Shown here: piece by piece, positions 50,381 to 59,197 of the stretch
Layout: each line of letters opens with the position of its first letter
Position numbering within the stretch: the first letter of the stretch is position 1
Origin: Nocardioides sp. L-11A
Lineage (GTDB): Bacteria; Actinomycetota; Actinomycetes; Propionibacteriales; Nocardioidaceae
Direction: 5' to 3'
Assembly (NCBI GenBank): GCA_029961745.1
Contig: CP124680.1
Coordinates: 2,852,001 to 2,916,000, forward strand
Length of the DNA stretch: 64,000 nt
Translations under genes and position numbers: made by a program
The notes under the pieces: generated by a model
What the model was told of the DNA's origin: nothing
The model's database searches: none
Seen by the model: the letters and a program-made list of their open reading frames with translations, nothing else

Positions 50381-51076
50381 TCAGCTCGCCGGGTGCACCT
50401 CCACCACGGTGCCGTCGAGTCCGAACTCGACGTAGGCGGTCTGCCGGAAGTCGTTGCTGGCATACACCGAGATCCATGCCGGCGTACTGTCCTCCGGGTC
50501 CGGACCGCTGATCATGAGATAGCAGGTCTCCGGGTCCTCGACGAGGGCCTCCACCTGCGGGCAGAGGCCGTCGAGGACGGCGCTGTCGACGTCGGCGAGG
50601 TCGAAGACCACGTCGTCGCCCGTGTCCTTGCCAGGCTCGCCGAGCTCTCCGTCCCAGTGGTAGACGAGCTCCCGCTCGTCGGCCGGGTCGTCGGGCCGAT
50701 AGGGCACGTCCACCACGGCGTAGTCAGGGTAGATGACGGCGTTGCGCGCGAGGGTCGATCCGGTCTCCTCCCGCAGGGCCGCGACCAACGCATCGAACCC
50801 CCGGTCCGTCTGCGGCTCCTCGGCTGCGGGCGAATCCTCGCTGCCCGCGACCGAGAGGATGACCGGTGCGCCGAGAGCGACCGCGACCCCGCCCGCGGCG
50901 ATCAACAGGCCGACCGGGTGGAACGAGCGTTTGCGCACCGTCCGCTCGTCGACGGTCCGCGGCGGACGTGGCTGCTTCGGGGGCCGGTAGGGCGTGGGGG
51001 TGCGCGGCCGGGCCGGCCCCTCCTCGGGGTCCGGGCTGTCGTCGGGGGAGTACTGCTTCCACTGCGGAGGAGCCAC
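50381..51076 (-). CDS. Single-pass membrane protein of unknown function
   Basis: A 231-residue protein with a Pro/Arg-rich cytoplasmic N-terminus (~1-50; RPRTPTPYRPPKQPRPPR), one TM helix (~55-77; FHPVGLLIAAGGVAVALGAPVILSVAG as two blocks) and an acidic extracytoplasmic domain (~80-231) with two cysteines (LCPQVEALVEDPETCYLMI). I do not recognise the domain. It starts with GTG, with TAGCGT 6 nt upstream. It is convergent with the YbaK gene and divergent from the M20 peptidase. Confidence 0.8.
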   Translation of the reverse strand: MAPPQWKQYSPDDSPDPEEGPARPRTPTPYRPPKQPRPPRTVDERTVRKRSFHPVGLLIAAGGVAVALGAPVILSVAGSEDSPAAEEPQTDRGFDALVAALREETGSTLARNAVIYPDYAVVDVPYRPDDPADERELVYHWDGELGEPGKDTGDDVVFDLADVDSAVLDGLCPQVEALVEDPETCYLMISGPDPEDSTPAWISVYASNDFRQTAYVEFGLDGTVVEVHPAS

Positions 51077-51118
51077 GGCAGAACGCTAGTGCGTGGGGGT
51101 GCGTGCGACGATGGGCCC

Positions 51119-52447
51119 ATGGCCGCATCCACCGCTCACGACGTCGCCGGAGAGGTCGTCGACCTGTGCCGCGACCTGATTCGGATCGACACCTCCAACT
51201 ATGGCGGCGGGGAGAGCACGGGTGAGCGGAAGGCCGCCGAGCACGTGGCCACGTTGCTCGACGAGGTGGGCATCGCGGCCGAGGTGATCGAGACGGCTCC
51301 GGGCCGTGCGAACGTCCTGGCTCGCTGGGGCGGCGACGGGGCCACCCGCACCGGCGGCGACCGCGGCGCGCTGCTGCTGCACGGTCACCTGGACGTCGTA
51401 CCGGCCGCGGCGGAGGACTGGACGGTCCACCCGTTCAGCGGCGAGATCCAGGACGGCTACGTGTGGGGCCGCGGTGCGGTCGACATGAAGGACTTCGACG
51501 CCATGCTGCTCTCCGTCGTGCGGGCGCGGCAGCGGGCCGGACGGGTCCCCGAGCGCGAGATCGTGCTCTGCTTCACCGCGGACGAGGAGGCCGGCGGTCA
51601 CCACGGCGCACAGTTGCTGGTGGAGAACCACGCCGAGTGGTTCGAGGGCTGCACCGAGGCGGTCGGCGAGGTCGGCGGCTTCAGCACTACGGTCCGCGGC
51701 CGGCGGCTCTACCTCATCGAGGCCGCCGAGAAGGGCATGGCCTGGATGCGGCTCAGCGCCCGCGGTCGCGCCGGCCACGGCTCGATGCTGAACGACGACA
51801 ACGCGGTCACCCGGCTGGCCTCGGCGGTGGCGCGGATCGGGGCCCACGAGTGGCCGGTCCGGCTCACGCCCACCATGCGGACCCTGCTCGCGACCGTCGG
51901 CGAGCTCGCCGGCGTCGAGGCGACCCCGGAGAACGCGCCCGCGCTGGTCGAGGAGTTCGGCGACGCCGCCCGGATGCTCGGCGCCGTGCTCCGCAACTCC
52001 ACCAACCCGACCATGCTCGACGCCGGCTACAAGGTCAACGTCATCCCCACCGACGCCACCGCCCACGTCGACGGCCGCTTCCTCCCCGGCTTCGAGGACG
52101 AGTTCTTCACCACCCTGGCCGAGCTCACCGGCGAGGGCGTCGACATCGACTTCGTCTCCCATCAGCCGCCCTGGGAGTCGCCGTACGACGGCGCGCTGGT
52201 CGACGCGATGACCCGCAGCCTGCTCGCCGAGGATCCCGACGCGCTCGTCGCGCCGTACCTCATGAGCGGCGGCACCGACGCCAAGCACTTCCTCGGGCTC
52301 GGGCTGCGCTGCTACGGCTTCGCGCCGCTGCGGCTGCCCGAGGAGCTGGACTTCACCGCGCTGTTCCACGGGGTCGACGAGCGGGTGCCGGTCGACGCGC
52401 TGGAGTTCGGCGCGCGGGTCATGGACCGGTTCCTCGACGTGGTCTGA
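51119..52447 (+). CDS. M20 family metallopeptidase (DapE/ArgE/ACY1 type)
   Basis: A 442-residue di-zinc hydrolase. Metal ligands are visible in LLLHGHLDVVPA (~82-93), GRGAVDMKDFDAM and CFTADEEAGGHHGA (catalytic and bridging Glu). The lid/dimerisation domain contains GRAGHGSM, and the last ligand lies in SGGTDAKHF. It removes acyl groups or cleaves dipeptides; the exact substrate is not assignable, and aminoacylase-type or carboxypeptidase-type use are both possible. The stop codon is within the 5' flank shared by the 59-bp repeat copies C and D. Confidence 0.93.
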   Translation: MAASTAHDVAGEVVDLCRDLIRIDTSNYGGGESTGERKAAEHVATLLDEVGIAAEVIETAPGRANVLARWGGDGATRTGGDRGALLLHGHLDVVPAAAEDWTVHPFSGEIQDGYVWGRGAVDMKDFDAMLLSVVRARQRAGRVPEREIVLCFTADEEAGGHHGAQLLVENHAEWFEGCTEAVGEVGGFSTTVRGRRLYLIEAAEKGMAWMRLSARGRAGHGSMLNDDNAVTRLASAVARIGAHEWPVRLTPTMRTLLATVGELAGVEATPENAPALVEEFGDAARMLGAVLRNSTNPTMLDAGYKVNVIPTDATAHVDGRFLPGFEDEFFTTLAELTGEGVDIDFVSHQPPWESPYDGALVDAMTRSLLAEDPDALVAPYLMSGGTDAKHFLGLGLRCYGFAPLRLPEELDFTALFHGVDERVPVDALEFGARVMDRFLDVV

Positions 52448-52458
52448 CCAGTTCGCGA

Positions 52459-52517
52459 TTGGGCAGAGACTGCATCTCCGGGGGCTGTTCTTGCGCGGTT
52501 TGGGACCAAACCGCAAC
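52459..52517 (+). repeat. 59-bp palindromic repeat, copy C
   Basis: It begins TTGGGCAGAGACTGCAT and ends in GCGGTTTGG (52495-52503), GA, CCAAACCGC (52506-52514) plus AAC. The 5' flank GTGGTCTGACCAG (52440-52452) is shared with copy D and includes the M20 peptidase stop codon. It lies between convergent M20 and DUF5703 genes, 3 bp before the DUF5703 stop. Confidence 0.9.
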
Positions 52518-52520
52518 GGT

Positions 52521-52754
52521 TCAGGCGGTCCGGACGGCGCGGATGATCTTGCGCCGCAGCACCACGCGACGCCGCCCGTCCGGACCGATCTGGACCCGGT
52601 CCAGCTCCCAGCCGCCGTGCTCGGCCCGCTCGACGAGCAGCTTGGCGACCATGTTCCGCGAGAACTCGCGGTCGAAGGTCACCCGCTCGAACTCCCACTC
52701 GACGCCGCGCCCGAGGCCGCGCATCATGCCGGGACGGAGCAGCGAGACGTTCAT
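52521..52754 (-). CDS. DUF5703 family small protein
   Basis: A 77-residue basic protein: VEWEFERVTFDREFSRNMVAKLL, then ERAEHGGWELDRVQIGPDGRRRV and a strongly basic end (VLRRKIIRAVRT). This is the compact pattern of actinobacterial DUF5703 (EYE..., GxWELDR, DGxRxVxLRRKIIR). Function unknown. The start overlaps the aldo/keto reductase stop by ATGA, so the pair is coupled. Confidence 0.85.
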   Translation of the reverse strand: MNVSLLRPGMMRGLGRGVEWEFERVTFDREFSRNMVAKLLVERAEHGGWELDRVQIGPDGRRRVVLRRKIIRAVRTA

Positions 52755-53704
52755 GCGGCACCTCCGGAGACGTCGTCGAGGGCCACCCGGATCTCCGGGG
52801 GCAGCACCTTCCCCTCCGAGCCGAGCGCGCCGGCGAGCTGGGCGGCGGTCCGCGCGCCCACGATCGGAGCGGTGACGCCGGGGGAGTCGCGCACCCAGAC
52901 CAGGGCGACCTCGAGCGGCGTCCAGCCCAGCCCGTCCGCGGCGCGGGCGACGGCCTCGACGATGCCGCGACTGTGCTCGTCGAGATAGGCGTCGACGAAG
53001 CCCGCGAAGACCGGTGACGCGGCGCGGGAGTCGGAGGGGGTGCCAGTGCGGTACTTCCCGGTCAGCACGCCGCGGCCCAGGGGCGACCAGGGGAACAGCC
53101 CGAGGCCGAGCGCCTCGACCGCGGGCAGCACCTCGCGCTCGATCCGCCGGTTGACCAGGGAGTACTCCATCTGGGTGGACACGATCCGGGCACGCCCCGC
53201 GACCGCCTCCTGCAGGGTCGCTGCGCGGGCGGTCTGCCAGCCGTTGAAGTTCGAGATGCCGACGTACGTCGCCCGGCCGGTCGCCACGGCGTGGTCGAGC
53301 GCCCCCAGCGTCTCCTCCACAGGGACGTCGTCGCTCCAGATGTGGACCTGCCACAGGTCGACGTGGTCGGTGCCGAGCCGCTTCAAGGACGTGTCGAGGC
53401 CGCGCAGCATCGCGCCGCGGGAGGTGTCGGTGAGCCGGTCGGAACCGCGCCGCCAGATCCCGGCCTTGGTCGCCAGCACCAGCTCGTCGCGGCGTACGAC
53501 GTCGCCGAGCAGGCTCCCGAGCAAGGCCTCGGAACGGCCATCGGTGTAGCCCGCCGCCGTGTCGACCGTCGTCCCGCCGGCCTCGACGAAGGCGGCCAGC
53601 TGGTCGCGGGCCTCGTGCTCGTCGGTGTCCTTGCCCCACGTCATCGTGCCGAGGGCGAGGCGCGACACCTGGAGGCCGCTGGCGCCGACGTACCGCTGCT
53701 GCAT
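52751..53704 (-). CDS. Aldo/keto reductase
   Basis: A 317-residue NADPH-dependent TIM-barrel reductase. The catalytic tetrad is visible as Asp/Tyr in TTVDTAAGYTDGRSEALLG (~48-66), Lys in LVLATKAG and His in VDLWQVHIWSDD. NPW-type cofactor region is FPWSPLGRGVLTGKY. Substrate unknown. ATG 53704 is preferred over GTG 53713 because a TACCTT box lies 7 nt before it. It is divergent from uppP. Confidence 0.93.
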   Translation of the reverse strand: MQQRYVGASGLQVSRLALGTMTWGKDTDEHEARDQLAAFVEAGGTTVDTAAGYTDGRSEALLGSLLGDVVRRDELVLATKAGIWRRGSDRLTDTSRGAMLRGLDTSLKRLGTDHVDLWQVHIWSDDVPVEETLGALDHAVATGRATYVGISNFNGWQTARAATLQEAVAGRARIVSTQMEYSLVNRRIEREVLPAVEALGLGLFPWSPLGRGVLTGKYRTGTPSDSRAASPVFAGFVDAYLDEHSRGIVEAVARAADGLGWTPLEVALVWVRDSPGVTAPIVGARTAAQLAGALGSEGKVLPPEIRVALDDVSGGAA

Positions 53705-53811
53705 GGGGCACAAGGTATCCGCCCGGCCGAGCGCCGCGCGCCGGGCACGCCGATGACCCCCGATGACCGCCGATGACGCGCGTGACCATCGACTCCCTAG
53801 GATGGCGCGTC

Positions 53812-54654
53812 GTGGCGGACTTCCTGCAGGCAGTGTTCCTCGGCGTGCTCCAGGGACTGACCGAGTTCCTCCCGATCTCCAGCAGTGCGCACCTGCGGAT
53901 CTTCCCCGACCTGTTCGGCTGGGGCGACCCCGGCGCTGCGTTCACGGCGGTGATCCAGATCGGCACCGAGCTGGCCGTGCTCGTGTACTTCCGCAAGGAC
54001 ATCTGGCGCATCGCCCGCGCCTGGGTGCTGTCCCTGTTCAAGCCGGAGTACCGCGGCGCCCTCGACGCCCGGATGGGCTGGTACATCATCGTCGGCTCGC
54101 TGCCGATCGTGGTGCTCGGCATCCTGCTCAAGGACGTCATCGAGCGCGACTTCCGCAACCTGTGGATCATCGGCAGCACGCTGATCGTGCTCGGCCTGGT
54201 CCTCGGCCTCGCGGACCGGATCGGTCGCAATGAGAAGGCGATCAAGCAGATGCGGCTGCGCGACGCGCTCCTCATGGGCGGCGCCCAGGCGATGGCCCTC
54301 ATCCCCGGCGTCTCCCGCTCCGGTGCCACGCTGTCGATGGGCCGCTTCCTCGGCTACGAGCGTGAGGCCGCCACCCGCTTCGCCTTCCTCCTCGCCATCC
54401 CCGCCGTGGTCGGCGCCGGGCTCTTCGAGCTCAAGGAGATCGGCGACGTCGGCAAGGCCCACGCCGGCGAGGCGGACTACGGCTGGGGCCCGACTATCAC
54501 CGCCACCGTCGTCTCGTTCATCGTCGGGTACGCCGCCATCGCGTGGCTTCTGCGCTGGGTCAGCACGAAGTCGTACACGCCCTTCGTGGTCTACCGGGTC
54601 CTGCTCGGCGCGGCCGTGCTGATCCTGCTCGGCGCCGGCGTACTCAGTTCCTGA
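53812..54654 (+). CDS. uppP: Undecaprenyl-diphosphatase
   Basis: A 280-residue membrane protein of the BacA/UppP family, which recycles undecaprenyl pyrophosphate for cell-wall synthesis and gives bacitracin tolerance when raised. The catalytic QGLTEFLPISSSAHL (~11-25) and PGVSRSGATLSMG blocks are intact, with about eight TM helices. GTG 53812 is chosen because a TAGGAT box ends 8 nt upstream and the family N-terminus begins there; the longer frame from 53773 is unlikely. Confidence 0.95.
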   Translation: MADFLQAVFLGVLQGLTEFLPISSSAHLRIFPDLFGWGDPGAAFTAVIQIGTELAVLVYFRKDIWRIARAWVLSLFKPEYRGALDARMGWYIIVGSLPIVVLGILLKDVIERDFRNLWIIGSTLIVLGLVLGLADRIGRNEKAIKQMRLRDALLMGGAQAMALIPGVSRSGATLSMGRFLGYEREAATRFAFLLAIPAVVGAGLFELKEIGDVGKAHAGEADYGWGPTITATVVSFIVGYAAIAWLLRWVSTKSYTPFVVYRVLLGAAVLILLGAGVLSS

Positions 54655-54675
54655 GGTGGTCTGACCAGTCGTCGA

Positions 54676-54734
54676 TCGGGCAGAGACTGCATGCTCCGGG
54701 GCTGAATCGTTGCGGTTAGGGACCAAACCGCAAC
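54676..54734 (+). repeat. 59-bp palindromic repeat, copy D
   Basis: It begins TCGGGCAGAGACTGCATGCT and ends GTTGCGGTTAGG (54709-54720), GA, CCAAACCGCAAC (54723-54734), with one mismatch in the arms. The flank GTGGTCTGACCAG is shared with copy C, here right after the uppP stop. It lies between convergent uppP and corA genes. Confidence 0.9.
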
Positions 54735-54767
54735 GGCCAGAGCCACCCGGGCAGCAGCCGAGTGATC

Positions 54768-55748
54768 TCAGAACCACCCCGACTTCTTGAAGAACACCCA
54801 CAACCCGGCCATCGACGACACCATCAGCGCGATCGCGAACGGGTACCCGAAGGTCCAGCCGAGCTCGGGCATGTGGGTGAAGTTCATGCCGTAGATCCCG
54901 GCGATGAGCGTCGGCACCACGACCAGCGCGGCTCCGGCGGAGATCTTCCGCATGTCGTCGTTCTGCTGCATCGCGATCCGGGACACGTGGGCATCGAACG
55001 CGGTTGAGAGGAGTCCGTCGAGCGTGTCCATCTCCTCGGCGGCCTGGGCGAGGTGGTCGCTGACGTCGCGGAAGAAGGGCGCCGACTCCGCCTCGACCAG
55101 GTCGACGGTGCCGGAGGCGAAGCGGCGCATCGGCTCACGCAGCGGAAGGACGGCGCGGCGTACCTCGGACAGCTCACGCTTGAGGACGTAGATCCGGTCA
55201 CCGTCCTGGGTCCGGCGGTCGGAGAAGACGGACGCCTCGACCTCGTCGACGTCGATCTGGAGCTCGGCGACGACCGCGGTGTAGCCGTCGACGACGGCGT
55301 CGCAGACGGCGTAGACGACGGCGGAGGGGCCGTGGTCGAGGACGGCCTGCTTCTTCTCGAGGTCGTGGCGGGCGTCGCTGAGGGCCGAGCCCCGGCCGTG
55401 CCGGACGGTGATGACGAAGTCGGTGCCGATGAAGACGTTGATCTCGCCGGTCTCCACGGCATCGTCCTCGTCGACGTACCAGAGGGTCTTGAGGACGAGG
55501 AAGAGGCTGTTCGCGTAGGTCTCCAGCTTGGGGCGCTGGTGGGCGACGACCGCGTCCTCGACGGCGAGCGGGTGGAGGTCGAAGGCCGCGGCGATCTCGC
55601 CGAGCTCGAGGTGGCTGGGCTCGTAGAGCCCCACCCAGACGAAGTCGTGCTCGTCGCTGGCTGCGGCGCGCAGCGCGGCGTAGTCGTGCAGGTGGCAGTC
55701 CACCGGGAGGCGGACGCCGTGCCGGTAGACGGCGCTGTCGACGATCAC
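54768..55748 (-). CDS. corA: CorA-type magnesium transporter
   Basis: A 326-residue protein with a large cytosolic N-terminal domain, a long helical stalk and two C-terminal TM helices. The YGMNF signature after TM1 (~284-288; LIAGIYGMNFTHMPELGW) is the Mg/Co selectivity loop of CorA. It ends in a short basic FFKKSGWF tail. It starts with GTG, with TAGCGT 6 nt upstream, and would form the homopentameric Mg2+ channel. Confidence 0.94.
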   Translation of the reverse strand: MIVDSAVYRHGVRLPVDCHLHDYAALRAAASDEHDFVWVGLYEPSHLELGEIAAAFDLHPLAVEDAVVAHQRPKLETYANSLFLVLKTLWYVDEDDAVETGEINVFIGTDFVITVRHGRGSALSDARHDLEKKQAVLDHGPSAVVYAVCDAVVDGYTAVVAELQIDVDEVEASVFSDRRTQDGDRIYVLKRELSEVRRAVLPLREPMRRFASGTVDLVEAESAPFFRDVSDHLAQAAEEMDTLDGLLSTAFDAHVSRIAMQQNDDMRKISAGAALVVVPTLIAGIYGMNFTHMPELGWTFGYPFAIALMVSSMAGLWVFFKKSGWF

Positions 55749-55801
55749 GGGATCACGCTAGCCCCACCGCCACCGCTCGTGGCTGAGCCGCGCGCGAGGG
55801 T

Positions 55802-57049
55802 TCACTGCCACACCCGGACGTAGTCGACCGACATGCCGGCGGGCAGGGGCGTCGCGTCGCTCGCCTTGTTGCCCGACGAGCCGAGCAGCATCGTCAGCGA
55901 GACGATGTAGGGCTTCTGGAAGGCCTTGTCGCCGGAGGTGTTGACCAGGCAGGACGTCCCGTTGACGAGGATCTCGATCCGGCTCGGGGTCCACTCCAGC
56001 GTGTAGGTGTTGTAGCCGCCGCGCAGTGCCCGGCAGTTCCAGGCGGTGTTGCGGCCGGGCACCGGCCCCCCGTTGTCGTTCCACGTGTAGTGCAGGAACG
56101 GGATGGCGAGATCGGGATGCTGCGAGTACGTCTCCGCCACGTCGATCTCGCCGGCGGCCGGCCAGAGGTCGAGCGGTTTCTGGTACCTGTCGTCGGGCCA
56201 CAGCCAGAACGTCTCCTGCAGCCCGGGGACGACGGTGCCGGTGTTGGCGTAGCGTGCCTCGAACCGCCCGTACTGCTGGCTGAACAGCCGGTACGTCGAC
56301 ACCATCCCCGACGAGTACGGCGTCGGGAGCAGCCCGTTGCGCAGGCAGAGGATCGGTCGGTCCTCGCGTCGGAGCGTGAGGTGCAGCGCGCCGCCGGACA
56401 CCGAGATGTTGTCGGGGTGGTCGCGGTAGCAGGCGTAGCGGCCGAGCTTGTCGCCGCTGCTGAACACCGTCTGCGGTGCCCAGCGCGACCGGTCCAGCTC
56501 GGTGCCGGAGAACTCGTCGGCGAAGGTGCACGACCAGTAGCTGCCGTCCGCCCGGCGTGGCTGCGGACCGCAGGCGTCGGAGGGGCCGGCCGGCGCGGGC
56601 GGGCCGGGCGGCTGCTCCGCGCCGCCACCGGGCGCGGGCTGCCAGATGTCGCCGGCGAGCACGCGCGGCAGCGGCTTCGGCCGGCTCCGCCATCGCCCCG
56701 CCACCGCACGGACCTGCCCGGCCCGCGTGGCCCGCAGCGCGACCTCGGCCGCGAACCGCCCGTGCCGTACCCGGACCCGGGCGACCCGCTTCCACCTGCC
56801 GCCCCAACGGGCCTGGACCGTGACCCGGCGCTGGCGCGCGGCGCCGGTGACCCGGGCCGCGCCATCGGTCACCCGGACCACATCGAGGGTGGGCGCCTTG
56901 GCCTGCCGAGCCCGGGGCGGGGGCTCGGGCCAGGGCTCGCCCATCGCGGTGGGGACCGGTGCGAGCGCCGCGAGGAGGAGGACGACGACCGTGGCGGCGA
57001 GCAGGAGGGCGGCACGACGGGTCGGCCAAGCGACGATCGATCTGTTCAC
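55802..57049 (-). CDS. Secreted family 16 glycoside hydrolase
   Basis: A 415-residue exported enzyme. A TM-like signal (~14-36; ALLLAATVVVLLLAALAPVP) is followed by a basic beta-rich segment (~50-120) and a Pro/Gly-rich linker. The C-terminal GH16 domain (~170-415) has ADEFSGTELDRSRW, LHLTLRRED and the catalytic site AAGEIDVAETYSQHP with the GEIDxxE nucleophile/acid pair. Likely substrates are beta-1,3- or mixed-linked glucans. GGGAG precedes the GTG start. It is divergent from the MSMEG_4193-type gene. Confidence 0.92.
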   Translation of the reverse strand: MNRSIVAWPTRRAALLLAATVVVLLLAALAPVPTAMGEPWPEPPPRARQAKAPTLDVVRVTDGAARVTGAARQRRVTVQARWGGRWKRVARVRVRHGRFAAEVALRATRAGQVRAVAGRWRSRPKPLPRVLAGDIWQPAPGGGAEQPPGPPAPAGPSDACGPQPRRADGSYWSCTFADEFSGTELDRSRWAPQTVFSSGDKLGRYACYRDHPDNISVSGGALHLTLRREDRPILCLRNGLLPTPYSSGMVSTYRLFSQQYGRFEARYANTGTVVPGLQETFWLWPDDRYQKPLDLWPAAGEIDVAETYSQHPDLAIPFLHYTWNDNGGPVPGRNTAWNCRALRGGYNTYTLEWTPSRIEILVNGTSCLVNTSGDKAFQKPYIVSLTMLLGSSGNKASDATPLPAGMSVDYVRVWQ

Positions 57050-57151
57050 ACCGCGCTCCCGAGTGCGGGTTGAGGACGTCCGACAGGGACATCGTGGCAG
57101 ATCAGCGCTCCCCGGAGGAGCCGCGTCACGCCAGTGGCTAGGCTCCCCGCC

Positions 57152-57865
57152 ATGGCCACCTTGCTGCTGGTCCGCCATGGCCGGACCACCGCGAACGCCT
57201 CCGGCGTGCTCGCCGGTCGGACACCAGGAATCCGGCTCGACGACCTGGGCGTCCAGCAGGCGGAGCGAGCCGGTGCCCGGATCGCCACGGTCCCGGTCGC
57301 CGCGCTCCTCACCAGTCCCCAGGAGCGCTGCCGGCAGACCGCCCGCGCCGTGGCCGCCGCTCAGCGGGGCGCCGGACACCCCACGACCAGGGCACTCGCC
57401 GAGAAGGGTCTCGCCGAGTGCGACTACGGCGAGTGGCAGGGCCGCCCGATCAAGGAACTGCTCCGCGAGCCGCTCTGGTCGACGGTCCAGCGCCAGCCGT
57501 CCGCGGCGGTGTTCCCGGGCGGGGAGTCGATGGTGGCCATGCAGCACCGCGCGGTGGCCGCCGTACGACGCCGCGACGCGGACATCACCCGCGACCACGG
57601 TCCAGACGCCGTATGGGTGGCGGTGAGCCACGGCGACATCATCAAGTCGATCCTGGCCGACGCACTCGGCATGCACCTCGACCTGTTCCAGCGGATCAAT
57701 GTCGACCCGGCCTCGGTGTCCATCATCAGGTACGCATCCGACCGGCCGTACGTGCTCGCCAGCAACACCCACGACGGCGACCTGTCCTGGCTGGCACCGA
57801 AGCCCGGCAAGCGCCGGCCCCGGTCTCGCGGGGCGGTCGTCGGCGGTGGCGCCGGGCCGGCCTGA
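57152..57865 (+). CDS. MSMEG_4193-family histidine phosphatase
   Basis: A 237-residue histidine-phosphatase-fold protein with catalytic LLLVRHGRTTAN (RHG ~9-11), SPQERCRQTA, CDYGEWQG and VAVSHGDIIKS. Its place before DUF3090, SCO1664-type and mshC genes identifies it as the MSMEG_4193-type putative phosphomutase/phosphatase. No substrate is known; a sugar or inositol phosphate linked to mycothiol is only a guess. ATG 57152 follows TAGGCT by 7 nt. Confidence 0.92.
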   Translation: MATLLLVRHGRTTANASGVLAGRTPGIRLDDLGVQQAERAGARIATVPVAALLTSPQERCRQTARAVAAAQRGAGHPTTRALAEKGLAECDYGEWQGRPIKELLREPLWSTVQRQPSAAVFPGGESMVAMQHRAVAAVRRRDADITRDHGPDAVWVAVSHGDIIKSILADALGMHLDLFQRINVDPASVSIIRYASDRPYVLASNTHDGDLSWLAPKPGKRRPRSRGAVVGGGAGPA

Positions 57866-57889
57866 CCGTACGTCGATAGGCTCAGGGGC

Positions 57890-58444
57890 ATGCCGATCGT
57901 GCACGGATTCGACCCGCCCGAGCGCTTCGTCGCCGGCACCGTCGGCGAGCCCGGCAGCCGCACCTTCTTCCTCCAGGCGCGGGCCGGCTCCCGGCTGGTC
58001 TCGGTCGCCCTGGAGAAGCAGCAGGTCGCAGCGCTCGCCGAGCGGATCGATGAGCTGCTCGACGAGGTGATCGCCGACGGCCGGGCCCGGGCCGTCGTAC
58101 CCGCGATGGCGCCGTTCGGGCTCGCCGACGACCAGCCCCTGGAGCTGCCCATCGAGGAGGAGTTCCGTGCCGGCACGATGACGCTGTCGTGGGACCCCGA
58201 CGACGAGCGGGTCGTGGTCGAGGTGTTCCCGGTCGGCGAGGAGCCGGTCGAGCTCACCGACGGCGAGGATCCCGCCGAGCTGCTGCTCGTCCGTCTGGAG
58301 CCGGGACAGGCCCGGGCGTTCGTCCGCCGTGCCGAGCATGTCGTGGGGGCCGGCCGGCCGAGCTGTCCCTTCTGCGGACAACCGATCGACCCCGAGGGTC
58401 ACCTGTGCGTGCGGGCCAACGGGTTCAAGCGCCGCGACCCATGA
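57890..58444 (+). CDS. DUF3090 family protein with C-terminal zinc ribbon
   Basis: A 184-residue cytosolic protein. FDPPERFVAGTVGEPGSRTFFLQ (~6-28 as start block) and LEKQQVAALAERIDELLDEV match DUF3090. The C-terminus has CPFCGQPIDPEGHLC, a CxxC...C zinc-ribbon-like ending. The function is unknown, but co-occurrence with MSMEG_4193, SCO1664 and mshC is a stable actinobacterial trait. TAGGCT precedes the ATG by 7 nt. It overlaps the next gene by ATGA. Confidence 0.92.
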   Translation: MPIVHGFDPPERFVAGTVGEPGSRTFFLQARAGSRLVSVALEKQQVAALAERIDELLDEVIADGRARAVVPAMAPFGLADDQPLELPIEEEFRAGTMTLSWDPDDERVVVEVFPVGEEPVELTDGEDPAELLLVRLEPGQARAFVRRAEHVVGAGRPSCPFCGQPIDPEGHLCVRANGFKRRDP

Positions 58445-59175
58445 TCCTCAAGGGCCGGATCATGCCGGCCTCCAACGCGACCTTCCTCGCCGAGCTCGAC
58501 GGTCGCGAGGTCGTCTACAAGCCGGTGGCGGGGGAGCGGCCGCTGTGGGACTTCCCGGACGGCACCCTCGCCGACCGCGAGGTCGGCGCCTTCCTGGTCT
58601 CCGAGGCCACCGGCTGGGACCTGGTACCGCGCACCTGGTGGGGCGAGGGCCCGCACGGGCCCGGCATGGTCCAGGAGTGGCAGGAGGTCGACCCCGACGA
58701 CAGCGCGGTGGACCTGGTGCGCTCCGGCGCGACGCCCGCCGGCTGGCTCGCGGTCGTCGAGGGTCTCGACGACCGCGATCGGGCGGTGACGCTGGTGCAC
58801 GAGGACAGCCCGGCGCTGCGCCGGCTCGCGGTCTACGACGTGCTGGTCAACAACGCCGACCGCAAGGGCGGACATGTCCTGGCCATGCCGGGCGGGCACC
58901 GGTACGGCGTCGACCACGGCGTGGCGTTCCATCACGAGGCCAAGCTGCGCACCGTGCTGTGGGGCTGGGCCAGCACGCCGCTGACCACCGAGGAGCGCGC
59001 GGTGGTATCGGTCGTCCTGTCCGCGCTCCGTGGCGACCTCGGTGAGCGGCTCGCGACCCATCTCGCCGAGCACGAGATCCGGGCCCTGGAGCGGCGTACC
59101 GAACGGCTGCTGGCCGTCGGGGAGCTACCCGGCCCCTCGGGGAGCTGGCCGGCGATCCCCTGGCCGCCCTTCTAG
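58441..59175 (+). CDS. SCO1664 family PI3/4-kinase-like protein
   Basis: A 244-residue protein. ATFLAELDGREVVYKPVAGERPLWDFPDG, quoted as two blocks (ATFLAELDGREVVYKP, GERPLWDFPDG), gives the kinase Lys. Catalytic-like VYDVLVNNADRKGGHVL and YGVDHGVAFHHE hold the Asn/Asp residues typical of the PI3/4-kinase-like fold. This is the SCO1664/TIGR03843 family. Its substrate is unknown. Coupled by ATGA to DUF3090 and 22 bp from mshC. Confidence 0.9.
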   Translation: MILKGRIMPASNATFLAELDGREVVYKPVAGERPLWDFPDGTLADREVGAFLVSEATGWDLVPRTWWGEGPHGPGMVQEWQEVDPDDSAVDLVRSGATPAGWLAVVEGLDDRDRAVTLVHEDSPALRRLAVYDVLVNNADRKGGHVLAMPGGHRYGVDHGVAFHHEAKLRTVLWGWASTPLTTEERAVVSVVLSALRGDLGERLATHLAEHEIRALERRTERLLAVGELPGPSGSWPAIPWPPF

Positions 59176-59197
59176 AGCCAACCCCTAACATCGAGGC

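Noticed and set aside
53773..53811. N-terminal extension of uppP from ATG 53773
   Set aside because: A TAGGAT box just before GTG 53812 and the family N-terminus favour the shorter protein.
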